Positions 1 to 8,541 of a stretch of DNA of 64,000 bases are shown piece by piece. How positions within the stretch are numbered: position 1 is the first letter of the stretch; every line of letters starts with the position of its first letter. The position numbers and the translations under genes are program-made. The notes beneath the pieces are model-generated. The model was not told where the DNA came from, did no database searches, and saw only the letters and a list, made by a program, of their open reading frames with translations. Origin of the DNA: Bhargavaea ullalensis (GTDB lineage Bacteria > Bacillota > Bacilli > Bacillales_A > Planococcaceae); NCBI RefSeq assembly GCF_040545425.1, contig NZ_JBEPLW010000001.1. One strand, given 5' to 3'.

Positions 1-1170
1 GAGACGACGGCAGTGACCGGTGGCGTGGTATCGGCAGACCTGTCGAACGACCTGCTGGATGACGTGTCGGTCGATGTGATCGGCGGAAATGCGGTCGAAA
101 CGGAAAACAGCTCTGCAGGCAATGCAGGCGTTGTGGATTTGGTCGGCAGCAACCTTCCGATTCTTGGCGGCACACATGTCGGTGTACTGGATCGCCATGA
201 AGCAACAGATGGTGAAACGACTTCCAGTTCTTCGGGCCTTGTGCAGGGCGACTTGATTGACGGCGTGCTCGGCGAAGTCGACTTGGATGTCCTCGCCAAA
301 GACGTGATTGAGAATGAAGACGGAACGTATATCAAGGAAAGCGGGGTGTCTCTCCGCTTGCCGGACCTTCCGCTTCTGCCGGTCAAAGTAGATATTCTGG
401 TGAATGAACAATTCACTCCTTCGGCGGTCATTCCTCCGGTAACCAACCCGGGGGAAAACCCGGACGAAGGCACGAACCCGGATGAAGGCACGAACCCGGA
501 TGAAGGCACGAACCCGGATGAAGGCACGAACCCGGATGAAGGCACGAACCCGGATGAAGGCACGAACCCGGATGAAGGCACGAATCCGGATGAAGGCACA
601 AACCCGGACGAAGGCACGAATCCGGATGAAGGCACGAATCCGGACGAGGGCACGAACCCGGACGAAGGCATGAACCCGGACGAAGGCACGAACCCGGATG
701 AAGGCACGAACCCGGATGAAGGCACGAATCCGGATGAAGGCACGAATCCGGATGAAGGCACGAATCCAGATGAAGGCACGAATCCAGACGAAGGCACGAA
801 CCCGGACGAAGGCACGAATCCGGACGAAGGCACGAACTCTGACGAAGGCACAAACCCGGACGAAGGTACGTCTGCAGTGCCGGGCAACGGGAACAACAAT
901 CATGCCGTGGAAGGCGAGGAGTTCGATCAAGGCAACACGGACAACAACATCGCTTGGCTGCCGGGCAACACAAACGGCACGGGCGGGAACAACTCCGGAA
1001 CAACCGGTTCTGCCAGCAACATGGCCGGCACCGGTTCTGCACCTGCCATGGGCGGATTCGAGACCGGAGAAATGCTTCCGAAAACCGGCGGCTTCCTCAA
1101 CAGCATCATGCTTGTCCTGATGGCGCTTGCCTTGATCGGCGGCGGATTCGGACTGAGGAAGGTCGCCTGA
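1..1170 (+). CDS. LPXTG cell-wall anchored surface protein with NPDEGT repeats (5' partial)
   Basis: The frame is open from base 1 with no stop, so the true start lies upstream and the N-terminus is missing. The visible part has about 145 residues of Asp/Gly/Val-rich sequence. Then come 23 tandem copies of a hexapeptide NPDEGT (457-870; variants NPDEGM and NSDEGT), a Gly/Asn/Thr-rich linker, the sorting motif LPKTG (1075-1089), a hydrophobic helix and a short basic tail ending GLRKVA. This is the standard sorting signal for covalent attachment to peptidoglycan. The acidic repeat probably acts as a wall-spanning stalk (inference). A sortase gene follows 20 bp downstream, so the two are probably co-transcribed and the sortase may act on this protein. 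No adhesin or enzyme domain is visible. Confidence 0.88.
   Translation, partial: ETTAVTGGVVSADLSNDLLDDVSVDVIGGNAVETENSSAGNAGVVDLVGSNLPILGGTHVGVLDRHEATDGETTSSSSGLVQGDLIDGVLGEVDLDVLAKDVIENEDGTYIKESGVSLRLPDLPLLPVKVDILVNEQFTPSAVIPPVTNPGENPDEGTNPDEGTNPDEGTNPDEGTNPDEGTNPDEGTNPDEGTNPDEGTNPDEGTNPDEGTNPDEGTNPDEGMNPDEGTNPDEGTNPDEGTNPDEGTNPDEGTNPDEGTNPDEGTNPDEGTNPDEGTNSDEGTNPDEGTSAVPGNGNNNHAVEGEEFDQGNTDNNIAWLPGNTNGTGGNNSGTTGSASNMAGTGSAPAMGGFETGEMLPKTGGFLNSIMLVLMALALIGGGFGLRKVA
457..870 (+). repeat. 23 x 18-bp in-frame tandem repeat encoding NPDEGT
   Basis: The unit is aay ccg gay gaa ggc acg, repeated 23 times without a break. Most differences are silent C/T changes in the Asn and Asp codons. Two units change the protein (NPDEGM and NSDEGT). 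The array is prone to slippage, so stalk length probably varies between strains (inference). Confidence 0.95.
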
Positions 1171-1190
1171 TTGAGAGAGAAGGTGATCCC

Positions 1191-1790
1191 ATGAAGAAAA
1201 CGGTCAGACGGCTCGGAACCGTGCTGATCCTCGCCGGGCTTCTTCTCCTGTTCTGCCTCGGGGAAGGCCACCTCGAGAACCGGAAGGCGCAAGACCGCCT
1301 CATGGATTCGTTCGAATCGATCCGGGCGGAAGCGCATGGCCCCGGAGAACCGGCCACTGGTCCCGACGGGGACGCAGCGGCCGCCGCGGACGATGGATTG
1401 GCAGGTCTTCTTGAGATTCCGAAGATCGATCTTCAGCGCCCCGTCCTCGACGGAGCGACCCCGGAAAACCTGGATCTTTCGCTCGGGAGCATCTCGGGGC
1501 TGGATGATCCGGCGGCAGAGGGCGGCAGCCTGGCGATCGCCGGTCACCAGACCCACGTATTCGGAGAATATTTCAGCCGGATCGACGAACTCGAGCCCGG
1601 TGACCGGATCACTTACGAAACGTCATCCGGCACCTACACGTACGAAGTGTTCCGCAGCCTGGTGGTGTATCCGCATGAAGTCAGCGTGCTTGACCGGCAG
1701 GACGGCATCACCCTCCTGTCGCTCGTCACGTGCTGGCCAAAGCATTCCAGCGCGCAGCGCCTCATTGTCCAGGCGAAACAACTTGACTGA
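1191..1790 (+). CDS. class D sortase
   Basis: A 199-residue sortase with an N-terminal membrane anchor (residues about 8-23, after MKKTVRRLG). The catalytic domain has the His motif IAGHQTH, the Cys motif SLVTCWP and the downstream Arg in QRLIVQA. The length, single N-terminal anchor and TCWP signature fit class D sortases of Bacillales. The enzyme cleaves LPXTG-type signals and links the protein to peptidoglycan on the outer face of the membrane. The start at 1191 is preceded by GAGAAGGTG at good spacing; the frame is open further upstream but only antisense to and inside the preceding gene. Its natural substrate is probably the LPKTG protein just upstream. Confidence 0.9.
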   Translation: MKKTVRRLGTVLILAGLLLLFCLGEGHLENRKAQDRLMDSFESIRAEAHGPGEPATGPDGDAAAAADDGLAGLLEIPKIDLQRPVLDGATPENLDLSLGSISGLDDPAAEGGSLAIAGHQTHVFGEYFSRIDELEPGDRITYETSSGTYTYEVFRSLVVYPHEVSVLDRQDGITLLSLVTCWPKHSSAQRLIVQAKQLD

Positions 1791-1799
1791 ACTGGATAA

Positions 1800-1838
1800 G
1801 AAAACCCCGGACCGATAAAACAGGACCGGGGTTTTGTT
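1800..1838. terminator. bidirectional terminator
   Basis: The inverted repeat AAAACCCCGG...CCGGGGTTTT (1801-1835) carries A and T tracts on either side. It lies between the sortase gene and a convergent hypothetical gene. Confidence 0.85.
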
Positions 1839-1849
1839 GATGGATCCGC

Positions 1850-2203
1850 TCAATACAGTCCTGTACCGGCCAATTGCAGCAAGGTTCGAACGACATACCT
1901 CTTTCCAAGGTTATCATTATCAAAGCTCTTTTCGCTGAATACCAGGCCTCTCTCCCTAAAAAAGGTCACCCACTTGTCATCTTCCTTAAAGTAATGGAAC
2001 CCTTCGGCCAGTGAATGCTTGCCTGTTTGTTCGCTATGCGGGATACCATGCACCTTCGTATATTCAAATACTTCATCCTCGGTGACAGAAAAAACATCGG
2101 AATATCGATGTTTTGTCATGTCTTTCACGCCCAATGTCTCGCAGGCAAAACGCAGTGCATCTCCGTAAAGCAGAACTTTGATCTGAGTTTCCTTATCCAC
2201 CAT
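1850..2203 (-). CDS. hypothetical protein, possibly an immunity-type protein
   Basis: A 117-residue soluble protein with no signal peptide or membrane segment. On the minus strand GGAGGGAG lies about 9 bp before ATG GTG GAT. The C-terminal half (EGFHYFKEDDKWVTFFRERG) has the aromatic, charged look of small bacterial toxin-immunity proteins such as the Imm59 group, but this is an impression only and I cannot confirm a family. No toxin gene is adjacent. It is monocistronic and convergent with the sortase gene. Confidence 0.6.
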   Translation of the reverse strand: MVDKETQIKVLLYGDALRFACETLGVKDMTKHRYSDVFSVTEDEVFEYTKVHGIPHSEQTGKHSLAEGFHYFKEDDKWVTFFRERGLVFSEKSFDNDNLGKRYVVRTLLQLAGTGLY

Positions 2204-2305
2204 GTCGACCGGCTCCCTCCGCTTGGCTTTATTGATATTTCCTCAAAGATACTTTTCAGAACTTCTTCTGTAAAGTACGATGGAAAACAGAAAGAAGGGA
2301 TGTTG

Positions 2306-2992
2306 ATGACAGAGAACCTTTTTGAGGGCACGCTGAATAACGGCGTCCACATTACAATGCGCCTGCTCAAAACAACCCAGCTGCCGGAAATCCTCCGCCT
2401 GCAGGAAGAGGTCGTGGAAGCGCTCGAAGACAAGGCGCGTCTCCAGCCGTTGTCGGAAGAGGAATTCCGGTTCCTCCTCGAAGGCAACGGTGACATGATC
2501 GGCGTGTACGACGGAGAGGAAATGGTCGCCTGGCGGGCGATGCTCATCCCGGACAACGACCACGAAGGGCTCGGCCGCGACGTCGGCGTGCCGGAAGATG
2601 AAATTTCGAAAGTCATTTACCAGGAAATTTCTGCAGTGTCTCCGCGATTCCGCGGCAACGGGCTTCAGAAAATGATGGCGACCGTCCTCATGGAGCGGGT
2701 GGACCGCAGCCGGTACCGCTATGTGTGTGCGACCGTCATGCCGGGCAACATCCCGAGCTTGAAAGACAAGTTTTCGCAGGGTCTTGAAGTGGCGGCACTC
2801 AAGGACAAGTACGGCGGCAAGCTGCGCTATGTGTTTTTCAAAGACCTTGCAGAAGCCGTCCCGCATCGCGATGAAAAATGTCTTGTTCCGATGGACGACA
2901 TCGCCGGCCAGCAGGCACTCCTCGCAGACGGATGGCGCGGTACGGAATTGATTGTAAATGAAGATGGCTGGCAAGTTCGGTACAAACGCTGA
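2306..2992 (+). CDS. GNAT family N-acetyltransferase
   Basis: A 228-residue protein. The region around residues 100-135 (EISAVSPRFRGNGLQKMMA) matches the acetyl-CoA binding motif A of the GNAT fold (R/Q-x-x-G-x-G/A). An N-terminal strand/helix pattern and a mid-region DGEEMVAWRAML fit the central sheet. The substrate cannot be read from sequence. The start at ATG 2306 is favoured over ATG 2300 because AGAAGGG ends about 7 bp before it. The gene is monocistronic and divergent from the hypothetical gene to its left. Confidence 0.75.
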   Translation: MTENLFEGTLNNGVHITMRLLKTTQLPEILRLQEEVVEALEDKARLQPLSEEEFRFLLEGNGDMIGVYDGEEMVAWRAMLIPDNDHEGLGRDVGVPEDEISKVIYQEISAVSPRFRGNGLQKMMATVLMERVDRSRYRYVCATVMPGNIPSLKDKFSQGLEVAALKDKYGGKLRYVFFKDLAEAVPHRDEKCLVPMDDIAGQQALLADGWRGTELIVNEDGWQVRYKR

Positions 2993-3063
2993 TCCATGAA
3001 TCGCCGTTGCACGACCGCTGGCATATACTGATCAGAAAGATCATCTGCCAGGGAAGTGACGTC

Positions 3064-3393
3064 TTGCGTGGGTCTGGTCCGTTCCAGTTTGGTCAGATTA
3101 ATAGCGGTCCGGAAAACAGGAGAGACAGCGGGATAAGCCCGGGAACGGCCATCGGCTTCGTCGGTGCAATTCTGGAGTTGATCGGAGGCACGCTGGAAGT
3201 GGTCGGTGCAGCGATCGCGATCGAAGAAGACCGGATTGCCGATGAACAGCTGCAGGAAAAGCTTGAACAGATCCAACAACAGATTGACGAACTGAACGAC
3301 AGGCTAGATCAGAGCGAGGCTTCCGGTACCAATGAACGGATTGTAGCCCTGCTTGAAAAGGTCGTCGAAAATCAGGAAGCCGATGACAAATAA
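3064..3393 (+). CDS. small protein with one hydrophobic segment and a coiled coil
   Basis: Read from TTG 3064 this gives 109 residues; an ATG at 3007 in the same frame is possible but has no ribosome site. Residues about 28-50 (GTAIGFVGAILELIGGTLEV) form a hydrophobic segment. A strongly charged coiled coil follows (QLQEKLEQIQQQIDELNDRL) with a flexible acidic tail. The pattern suggests a membrane-associated or self-assembling scaffold. No family recognised. A strong terminator begins at the stop codon. Confidence 0.55.
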   Translation: MRGSGPFQFGQINSGPENRRDSGISPGTAIGFVGAILELIGGTLEVVGAAIAIEEDRIADEQLQEKLEQIQQQIDELNDRLDQSEASGTNERIVALLEKVVENQEADDK

Positions 3394-3435
3394 AAGCAGC
3401 CGCACCTCACCGAGAGGCCGGCTGCTTTATTTTTG
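3393..3435 (+). terminator. Rho-independent terminator
   Basis: AAAGCAGCCG...CGGCTGCTTT stem followed by ATTTTTG. It could also serve the convergent mgtE gene through the A tract on the other side. Confidence 0.85.
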
Positions 3436-3449
3436 AGGTTAATATGCCA

Positions 3450-4808
3450 TCAAGTGAGCTTCGAAAGGAATGCAGTGGCGATGCCGAAGTAAATGAGCAG
3501 GGACAGAATGTCGTTCACCGTCGTGATGAGCGGGCCCGATGCAACGGCCGGATCGAACTTGAACCGGCTGAGGATGAGCGGGATGATCGTCCCGGCGAAC
3601 GTCCCGATAATAAGCGTCAGAACGAGCGAAGAGCCGACGACGATCCCGAGCATGAAGCTTCCCTGCCAGATGAAGGCAATGACTGCAATAAGGGCGCCGC
3701 ATGTGATCCCGATGATGACGCCGACGATCAGTTCCCGGACGATGAGCTTCAGCGACTCTTTCAGATTGATGTCTTCGGAAGCGAGGCCGCGGACCACGAC
3801 TGCCAGCGACTGGGTTCCGGTGTTCCCGGTCATGCCGGCGATGAGCGGCATGAAGAAGGCGAGGGCGACAACCTGTTCCAGCGTGGCCTCAAAGCCGCTG
3901 ATGATGCTGCCGGAAACGAGCCCGATGAATAAAAGGAGAATCAGCCACGGAAGCCGTTTGTAGGCGGCCGTGAACGGTTTCGTATGGAAGTCGATCTGCT
4001 TGCCGCTCGCCATGAGCATTTCAATGTCTTCGTTCGCTTCACGGACGATGATGTCAATGACATCGTCGACCGTGATGATGCCTACAAGCAGGTTGTCCTT
4101 GTCTGTCACCGGCACCGATACAAAATCATAGCGGGCAAACTGCTTGGCCACGTCTTCCTGGTCGGTGAACGCATCCACCGAGATGACCCGCCGGGACATG
4201 ATGTCCGTAATTTTCGTCTCCGGATCCGCAAGCAGCAGCTGCCGGTAGGAAACGACGCCGACAAGCTGCTTTTCGCTGTTGATGACGTATATATAGTTCA
4301 TCGACGTCGCATAACCACTATAATAGCGCAGTTTTTCCGTTGTTTTTCCGACAGTGTAGTTCTCGTGCACCCAGACGAACCGGTTCGTCATCGCCCGGCC
4401 CGCCGTGTCCGCCGGATAGTCGAGGATCCGGCGGACGTTTTCCGCCTCTTCGCGGACCATCATGTTCGTCAGCCTGTCGATCTCTTCCGGGTCCAGGTCG
4501 GTCAGCATGGCGGCCAGATCATCGTTTTGCATCATATCGAGGATCGGAATCGCTTTGTCCGGTTCCAGCGACTGAATCAGCTCTACCTGGGACGAAGCCT
4601 TCAGATAAGGCAGCATCTCCGTCAGCATGGACAAGTCCATGCACTCCACGAAGAGCGGATGCAGCTTCCTCGGAATTTTCATGTACTGGATCGCTTGGTC
4701 ATACGGGCGGAGATCCTTCAATAACTTCAAAAACCCTTCCCGGTCGCCTTCCTTCAGTGTCCGGTTCAGGGCGATCGTCAATTCTTCCTGGTTTTCCTTG
4801 ACCACCAA
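3450..4808 (-). CDS. mgtE: magnesium transporter MgtE
   Basis: A 452-residue Mg2+ channel of the MgtE/SLC41 type. An N-terminal superhelical domain (about residues 1-130, with LDPEEIDRLTNMMV near its end) is followed by a tandem CBS pair (about 135-255, e.g. YIYVINSEKQLVGVVS and FVSVPVTDKDNLLVGIITV). Five membrane segments occupy the last 180 residues; the pore-lining helix region contains PLIAGMTGNTGTQSLAVVVRG, typical of the family. The CBS domains close the pore when cytosolic Mg2+ is high. The start is TTG 4808 (or GTG 4805) with GGAGGCGAGGGAG upstream. No M-box riboswitch is visible in the short leader. Confidence 0.96.
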   Translation of the reverse strand: MVVKENQEELTIALNRTLKEGDREGFLKLLKDLRPYDQAIQYMKIPRKLHPLFVECMDLSMLTEMLPYLKASSQVELIQSLEPDKAIPILDMMQNDDLAAMLTDLDPEEIDRLTNMMVREEAENVRRILDYPADTAGRAMTNRFVWVHENYTVGKTTEKLRYYSGYATSMNYIYVINSEKQLVGVVSYRQLLLADPETKITDIMSRRVISVDAFTDQEDVAKQFARYDFVSVPVTDKDNLLVGIITVDDVIDIIVREANEDIEMLMASGKQIDFHTKPFTAAYKRLPWLILLLFIGLVSGSIISGFEATLEQVVALAFFMPLIAGMTGNTGTQSLAVVVRGLASEDINLKESLKLIVRELIVGVIIGITCGALIAVIAFIWQGSFMLGIVVGSSLVLTLIIGTFAGTIIPLILSRFKFDPAVASGPLITTVNDILSLLIYFGIATAFLSKLT

Positions 4809-4999
4809 CTCCCTCGCCTCCAGTCCATTCTTTCTCTATGGTTCCCCTATACCCTGTTTGCGCCTGGTTAGTCGCCGGACAAGCCGGATGGGCCTTTTTG
4901 CCTGTTCCTGCAAGAATAAAATGCGCCATTCATATGATGGAATATTCAAAAAACCTTGGTACACTGGTTAAAATGAGTTTTTCCAAAGGAGGATCTGTT

Positions 5000-6484
5000 A
5001 TGCCGGCCACACCGAAAAAATGGCTTTCTGCAATCGCACTGTCCGCTCTGCTGCTTGTCCCGGCGGGCGCAGCCGAAAGCCCGCAGATTGCCGTCGCGAC
5101 CGAAGACCATGCCGCGCTCGGCAACACGCTGAACCACATCCTGAACGACCCGAGGCTCGCCGGGGCGACAATCGGCGTAAACGTCTCCAAGGCCGAAACC
5201 GGAGAAACGGTCTATGCGCATACCGATGATCTGCTGCTCCATCCCGCATCGAACATGAAAATCCTGACCGGCATAGCAGCGCTGGACTCTCTCGGGCCCG
5301 ACCACCGCTTTAAGACCGACGTCTCCCATGACGGCCGGCTGAACAACGGCGGCGTGCTGCACGGCAATGTCTATCTGCAGGGCAGGGGTGATCCGACACT
5401 CCTGAAAAGCGACTTCGAGAAGTTCGCAAAGGACGTAAAAGCAAAAGGCGTCAAAAAGGTCAAAGGCGACCTCATCGCCGACGCGACCTGGTACGACGAT
5501 ATCCGGCTTTCAGAGGACCTGAACTGGTCCGACGAATCCAACTACACGGGAGCCGCGGTATCGGCGCTCACCGCCTCCCCGAACACAGACTATGACGCCG
5601 GCACGGTCATCGTCAACGTCAACCCCGGAAAAGCCGCGGGCGACCCGGCAACCGTGACACTTGATCCGGCGACGGACGCAGTGAAGATCGACAACCGTGC
5701 GAAAACCGTCGCCAAGGACGGCCGCAAGAGCATCTCGATCGAACGGGCCCACGGCACCGACACCATTGTCATCGAAGGAACAATCCCGGCCGGCGCAACG
5801 GCCTCCCGTTCCTGGACTGCCGTCTGGGATCCTTCCCTCTATGCGCTCGATCTGTTCAAGAAAGCGCTCGAAGCCGAAGGGATCTCCATTTCCGGTGGTT
5901 TGAAGAAAGGCAGCGTGCCGGCCGGCGCAGCGGAACTCGCTTCCAAGCAGTCGATGCCGCTCCGGGACCTGTTCATCCCGTTCATGAAGCTCAGCAACAA
6001 CGGCCATGCGGAAGTGCTGGTGAAGGAAATCGGGAAAGTGTCCGCGGATGAAGGCTCGTGGGACGCAGGCCTGAATGTGATGGCAGACGTGCTCGCCAAG
6101 TACGGGGTGGACCCGTCCGCCATGCGGCTCCGAGACGGTTCGGGCATGTCCCACAAGAACCTGGTGACCGCGGGACAGCTGTCCACTTTGCTCTACGGCA
6201 TCCAGGCAGAGCCCTGGTTCCCGGTGTTCCTGGAATCCCTCCCGGTGGCAGGCGATCCTGACCGCATGACCGGCGGCACGCTGCGCAACCGGATGACCGA
6301 CGGACCGGCAAAAGGAAACGTCCAGGCCAAAACCGGCTCACTCACAGGCGTCTCCACCTTGTCCGGCTACGTCACCGGTGCGGACGGCGAGGAATACATC
6401 TTCTCCATTCTGATGAACAACTACCTGGCCGGCTCCGTCACTCCGATCCAGGACGACATTGCCGAAGCCATCGCCGGACAATGA
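5000..6484 (+). CDS. dacB: D-alanyl-D-alanine carboxypeptidase/endopeptidase (peptidase S13, PBP4 type)
   Basis: A 494-residue exported penicillin-binding protein. A signal peptide (about residues 1-24, LSAIALSALLLVPAGAAES) leads into a peptidase S13 domain with all three active-site motifs: SxxK in HPASNMKI, SxN in KLSNNGHAE and KTG in VQAKTGSLTG. The enzyme trims the terminal D-Ala of stem peptides or cleaves cross-links in the wall. ATG 5000 follows a strong AAAGGAGGA; an in-frame start at 4838 lacks a site and would hide the signal peptide. The gene stands alone, divergent from mgtE. Confidence 0.94.
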   Translation: MPATPKKWLSAIALSALLLVPAGAAESPQIAVATEDHAALGNTLNHILNDPRLAGATIGVNVSKAETGETVYAHTDDLLLHPASNMKILTGIAALDSLGPDHRFKTDVSHDGRLNNGGVLHGNVYLQGRGDPTLLKSDFEKFAKDVKAKGVKKVKGDLIADATWYDDIRLSEDLNWSDESNYTGAAVSALTASPNTDYDAGTVIVNVNPGKAAGDPATVTLDPATDAVKIDNRAKTVAKDGRKSISIERAHGTDTIVIEGTIPAGATASRSWTAVWDPSLYALDLFKKALEAEGISISGGLKKGSVPAGAAELASKQSMPLRDLFIPFMKLSNNGHAEVLVKEIGKVSADEGSWDAGLNVMADVLAKYGVDPSAMRLRDGSGMSHKNLVTAGQLSTLLYGIQAEPWFPVFLESLPVAGDPDRMTGGTLRNRMTDGPAKGNVQAKTGSLTGVSTLSGYVTGADGEEYIFSILMNNYLAGSVTPIQDDIAEAIAGQ

Positions 6485-6499
6485 CCGAAAAAGAATCGG

Positions 6500-6700
6500 C
6501 ATGAACACCGGCCGCAGAAAATAGAATGAGGAGCAGGAGCGGCCTCGAAAAATCCGGAGTCCAAAAAGCGGACGTGAAAATTCTCCGGGCGGGTGTGAAT
6601 TTCCCTGGAGCGGGCGCGAAAAGTCAAAGGGACCCGGAAAGCAGGCGCAGAAAGCTCCCGGCCAGGCGCGAATTTCCCTGAGGCAGCCGCGGAAAATCCA
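6500..6700. repeat. degenerate ~21-bp intergenic repeat array
   Basis: Copies of a loose motif (g)cgcGAAaa/GAATttccc recur at GAAA/GAAT anchors 6517, 6547, 6576, 6597, 6618, 6650, 6670 and 6692. Spacing is close to 21 bp over most of the run. The alternate halves are GC-rich and variable. No ORF is credible here. It resembles the cleaner 21-bp arrays elsewhere in the window. Confidence 0.5.
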
Positions 6701-6715
6701 ATAGCCACAAAAAAA

Positions 6716-6766
6716 CGGTAAACAACACCAAACGCGATGCCTGCGTTCGTCGCTGGTTGTTTTCAC
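6716..6766 (+). terminator. possible terminator after dacB
   Basis: An imperfect inverted repeat starts AACAACACC and returns GGTTGTTTTC across about 45 bp, with an A tract before and TTTT at the end of the right arm. The stem is interrupted, so this is a moderate call. Confidence 0.4.
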
Positions 6767-6777
6767 CAAAAAGCGGG

Positions 6778-6806
6778 TTGACACAAATTTCTGAACAGTG
6801 TAAGAT
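6778..6806 (+). promoter_or_regulatory. sigma-A promoter of the trp operon
   Basis: TTGACA (6778-6783), a 17-bp spacer and TAAGAT (6801-6806). The -35 is a perfect consensus. Transcription would start about 6813, roughly 90 bases before the T-box stem I. Confidence 0.82.
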
Positions 6807-6903
6807 TGGAATCAACTTTTTCGTCCGGACGGGCAGAAGGTGCCGGGAGCGGCATCGCCCTTGGATTTAAAAGCAGAGTAGAGCATAGCCGAGAAATTGC
6901 AGA

Positions 6904-7160
6904 ACAGGAAGAGTAGCATGCGAAGGGCGGCCCAGAGAGCCGGCGGTGGGTGGAAGCCGGCGCGCCCCGTGTGTGAATGGACCTGTGAGAGCCGCCGCAG
7001 CTTTTCTGCGGCGGACGTCCTTCCCGCGTTAAGGGAGCATGCCCGCTTCATCCGGGCATGGCCGAGCGGGGGCGTTTTGCCCCAACGGAGGTGGCAACGC
7101 GGATTTGATTCCGTCCTCCGCAACAGGACTTCTGTGCCTGTTGCGGGGGATTTTTTATTT
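6904..7160 (+). promoter_or_regulatory. tryptophan T-box riboswitch (leader of trpEGDCFBA)
   Basis: Stem I begins near AGGAAGAGTAGC (6907). The conserved AGAGAG (6934-6939) is followed by the apical hairpin ccggcGGTGGGTGGAAgccgg. On the 3' side the specifier loop reads GAA-TGG-ACC with TGG (Trp) at 6978-6980. The T-box proper is GGAGGTGGCAACGCGG (7087-7102). The antiterminator pairs CGGAGG (7085-7090) with CCTCCG (7115-7120). The competing terminator CCGCAACAGG...CCTGTTGCGG (7118-7146) ends in TTTTTT. Uncharged tRNA-Trp is expected to favour read-through into trpE, so the operon is induced when tryptophan is short. Confidence 0.93.
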
Positions 7161-7185
7161 CTTAAAAAAGAGGAGCTGAGCAGAG

Positions 7186-8541
7186 TTGAGAACAGCTGAG
7201 AAAAGAGTGGCGGCGAGGCGGCTGGAAGGCGACGGGCTGACGCCGATCGCGGTGTTCAGAAGGTTGAAGGGGAAGCGGAAGTTTCTGCTGGAAAGTTCGT
7301 GTGCCCGCGACGGGTCGGGCCGCTATTCCTACATTGGACAGGATCCGGTGAAGGTGTTCCGCGGCGAAGGCGGCGTTCTGGAGGAGACAAACTGCCGGAC
7401 GGGCAAAGTGTATGAGCATGAAGGAGATTCCATCCGGCTGCTCCAGCGCCTGCTGCCGAGAGTGGCGGCAGGCACGGAATTCCCGTTTGCCGGGGGGGCG
7501 GTCGGAGCGGTCGGATACGGGGCGGCGGGGCTGAAAAGCCGGCATGGCCAGGCCGGACCGGATGTGCTGCTCAATGTGTATTCGACGGTCATCGTGTTCG
7601 ACCATCTGCTCGGAACGGTGTCCATCGTGCAGACCGGCCTGGAAGACGGATGCGATGAAACGGCGGACCGGCTGGAGGAAGAGATCCTTCACGGAGCGGA
7701 AGAAGAACCCTCAGGATTTTCGCTCGGCGAGTTCGTCTCCGGCACAGACCGGGAGTCGTTTGAAGAGGCGGTGCGGAAAGTGAAGCAGCACATCGCGGAC
7801 GGCGAACTGTATCAGGCGGTTTTGTCGCGGGAACTGCGTGCCCCGTTTGCCGGCGATCCGTTTTCGCTGTTCCGGCAGCTGCGGAAACAAAATCCGTCGC
7901 CGTATATGTATTTTATCGATCTCGGGGAAACCGTCATTGCGGGCACGTCACCCGAGAGCCTGGTCAAGGTGAAGGACGGGGTGCTTTCGATGAACCCGAT
8001 TGCGGGCACGCGGTCGCGCGGGACGGATTCCGATGAGGACCGGGTGCTGGAGGCGGATCTACGGCAAGACCCGAAAGAGCTGGCCGAGCACGACATGCTC
8101 GTCGATCTCGGCCGCAACGACATCGCGGCGGCGGCCGAGCCGGGAACGGTCAGGGTGACGGCTTATCAGGAGCTCGTGAAGTATGAACATGTCATGCATC
8201 TCGTGTCGGAAGTGGAAGGGAAGCTGCGGCGAGATGCCGATGCATTTGACGCCATCGTGTCCTGTCTTCCGGCCGGAACGGTCACCGGTGCCCCGAAACG
8301 CCGGGCGATGGCGCTGATCGACGAACTGGAGCCGTCGCCGCGCGGATTGTACGGCGGGTCGGTCGGCTATATCGGCTTCAACGGCAACATGGACATGGCG
8401 CTCGCCATCCGGACGTTTTTCATCCAAGACGGAGAGGCGTCGGTGCGGGCCGGGGCGGGGATCGTGTTTGACTCGAAGCCGGAAGCGGAGTTTATGGAAA
8501 CCGTGAACAAAGCCCGTTCGCTCATGGAGGTGGCCAAATGA
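7186..8541 (+). CDS. trpE: anthranilate synthase component I
   Basis: A 451-residue chorismate-using enzyme that makes anthranilate, the first committed step to tryptophan, in the cytoplasm. An N-terminal regulatory domain (with LLESS and GRYSYIGQDP) is followed by the chorismate-binding domain, which has the signatures GTSPESLVKV, NPIAGTRSRG, LVDLGRNDI and LPAGTVTGAPKRRAM. The LLES element near the N-terminus is the usual site of feedback binding by tryptophan. The start TTG 7186 lies 10 bp after AGGAG and 26 bp after the T-box terminator. The stop overlaps the next start (ATGA). It is slightly shorter than the common 470-500 residues. Confidence 0.95.
   Translation: MRTAEKRVAARRLEGDGLTPIAVFRRLKGKRKFLLESSCARDGSGRYSYIGQDPVKVFRGEGGVLEETNCRTGKVYEHEGDSIRLLQRLLPRVAAGTEFPFAGGAVGAVGYGAAGLKSRHGQAGPDVLLNVYSTVIVFDHLLGTVSIVQTGLEDGCDETADRLEEEILHGAEEEPSGFSLGEFVSGTDRESFEEAVRKVKQHIADGELYQAVLSRELRAPFAGDPFSLFRQLRKQNPSPYMYFIDLGETVIAGTSPESLVKVKDGVLSMNPIAGTRSRGTDSDEDRVLEADLRQDPKELAEHDMLVDLGRNDIAAAAEPGTVRVTAYQELVKYEHVMHLVSEVEGKLRRDADAFDAIVSCLPAGTVTGAPKRRAMALIDELEPSPRGLYGGSVGYIGFNGNMDMALAIRTFFIQDGEASVRAGAGIVFDSKPEAEFMETVNKARSLMEVAK

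Noticed and set aside
428..1042. Minus-strand repetitive frame opposite the NPDEGT region
   Set aside because: Shadow of the 18-bp repeat; it reads Cys/Leu/Pro repeats with no signals.
4809..4999. M-box riboswitch for mgtE
   Set aside because: The leader between mgtE and dacB is short and shows none of the conserved M-box elements.
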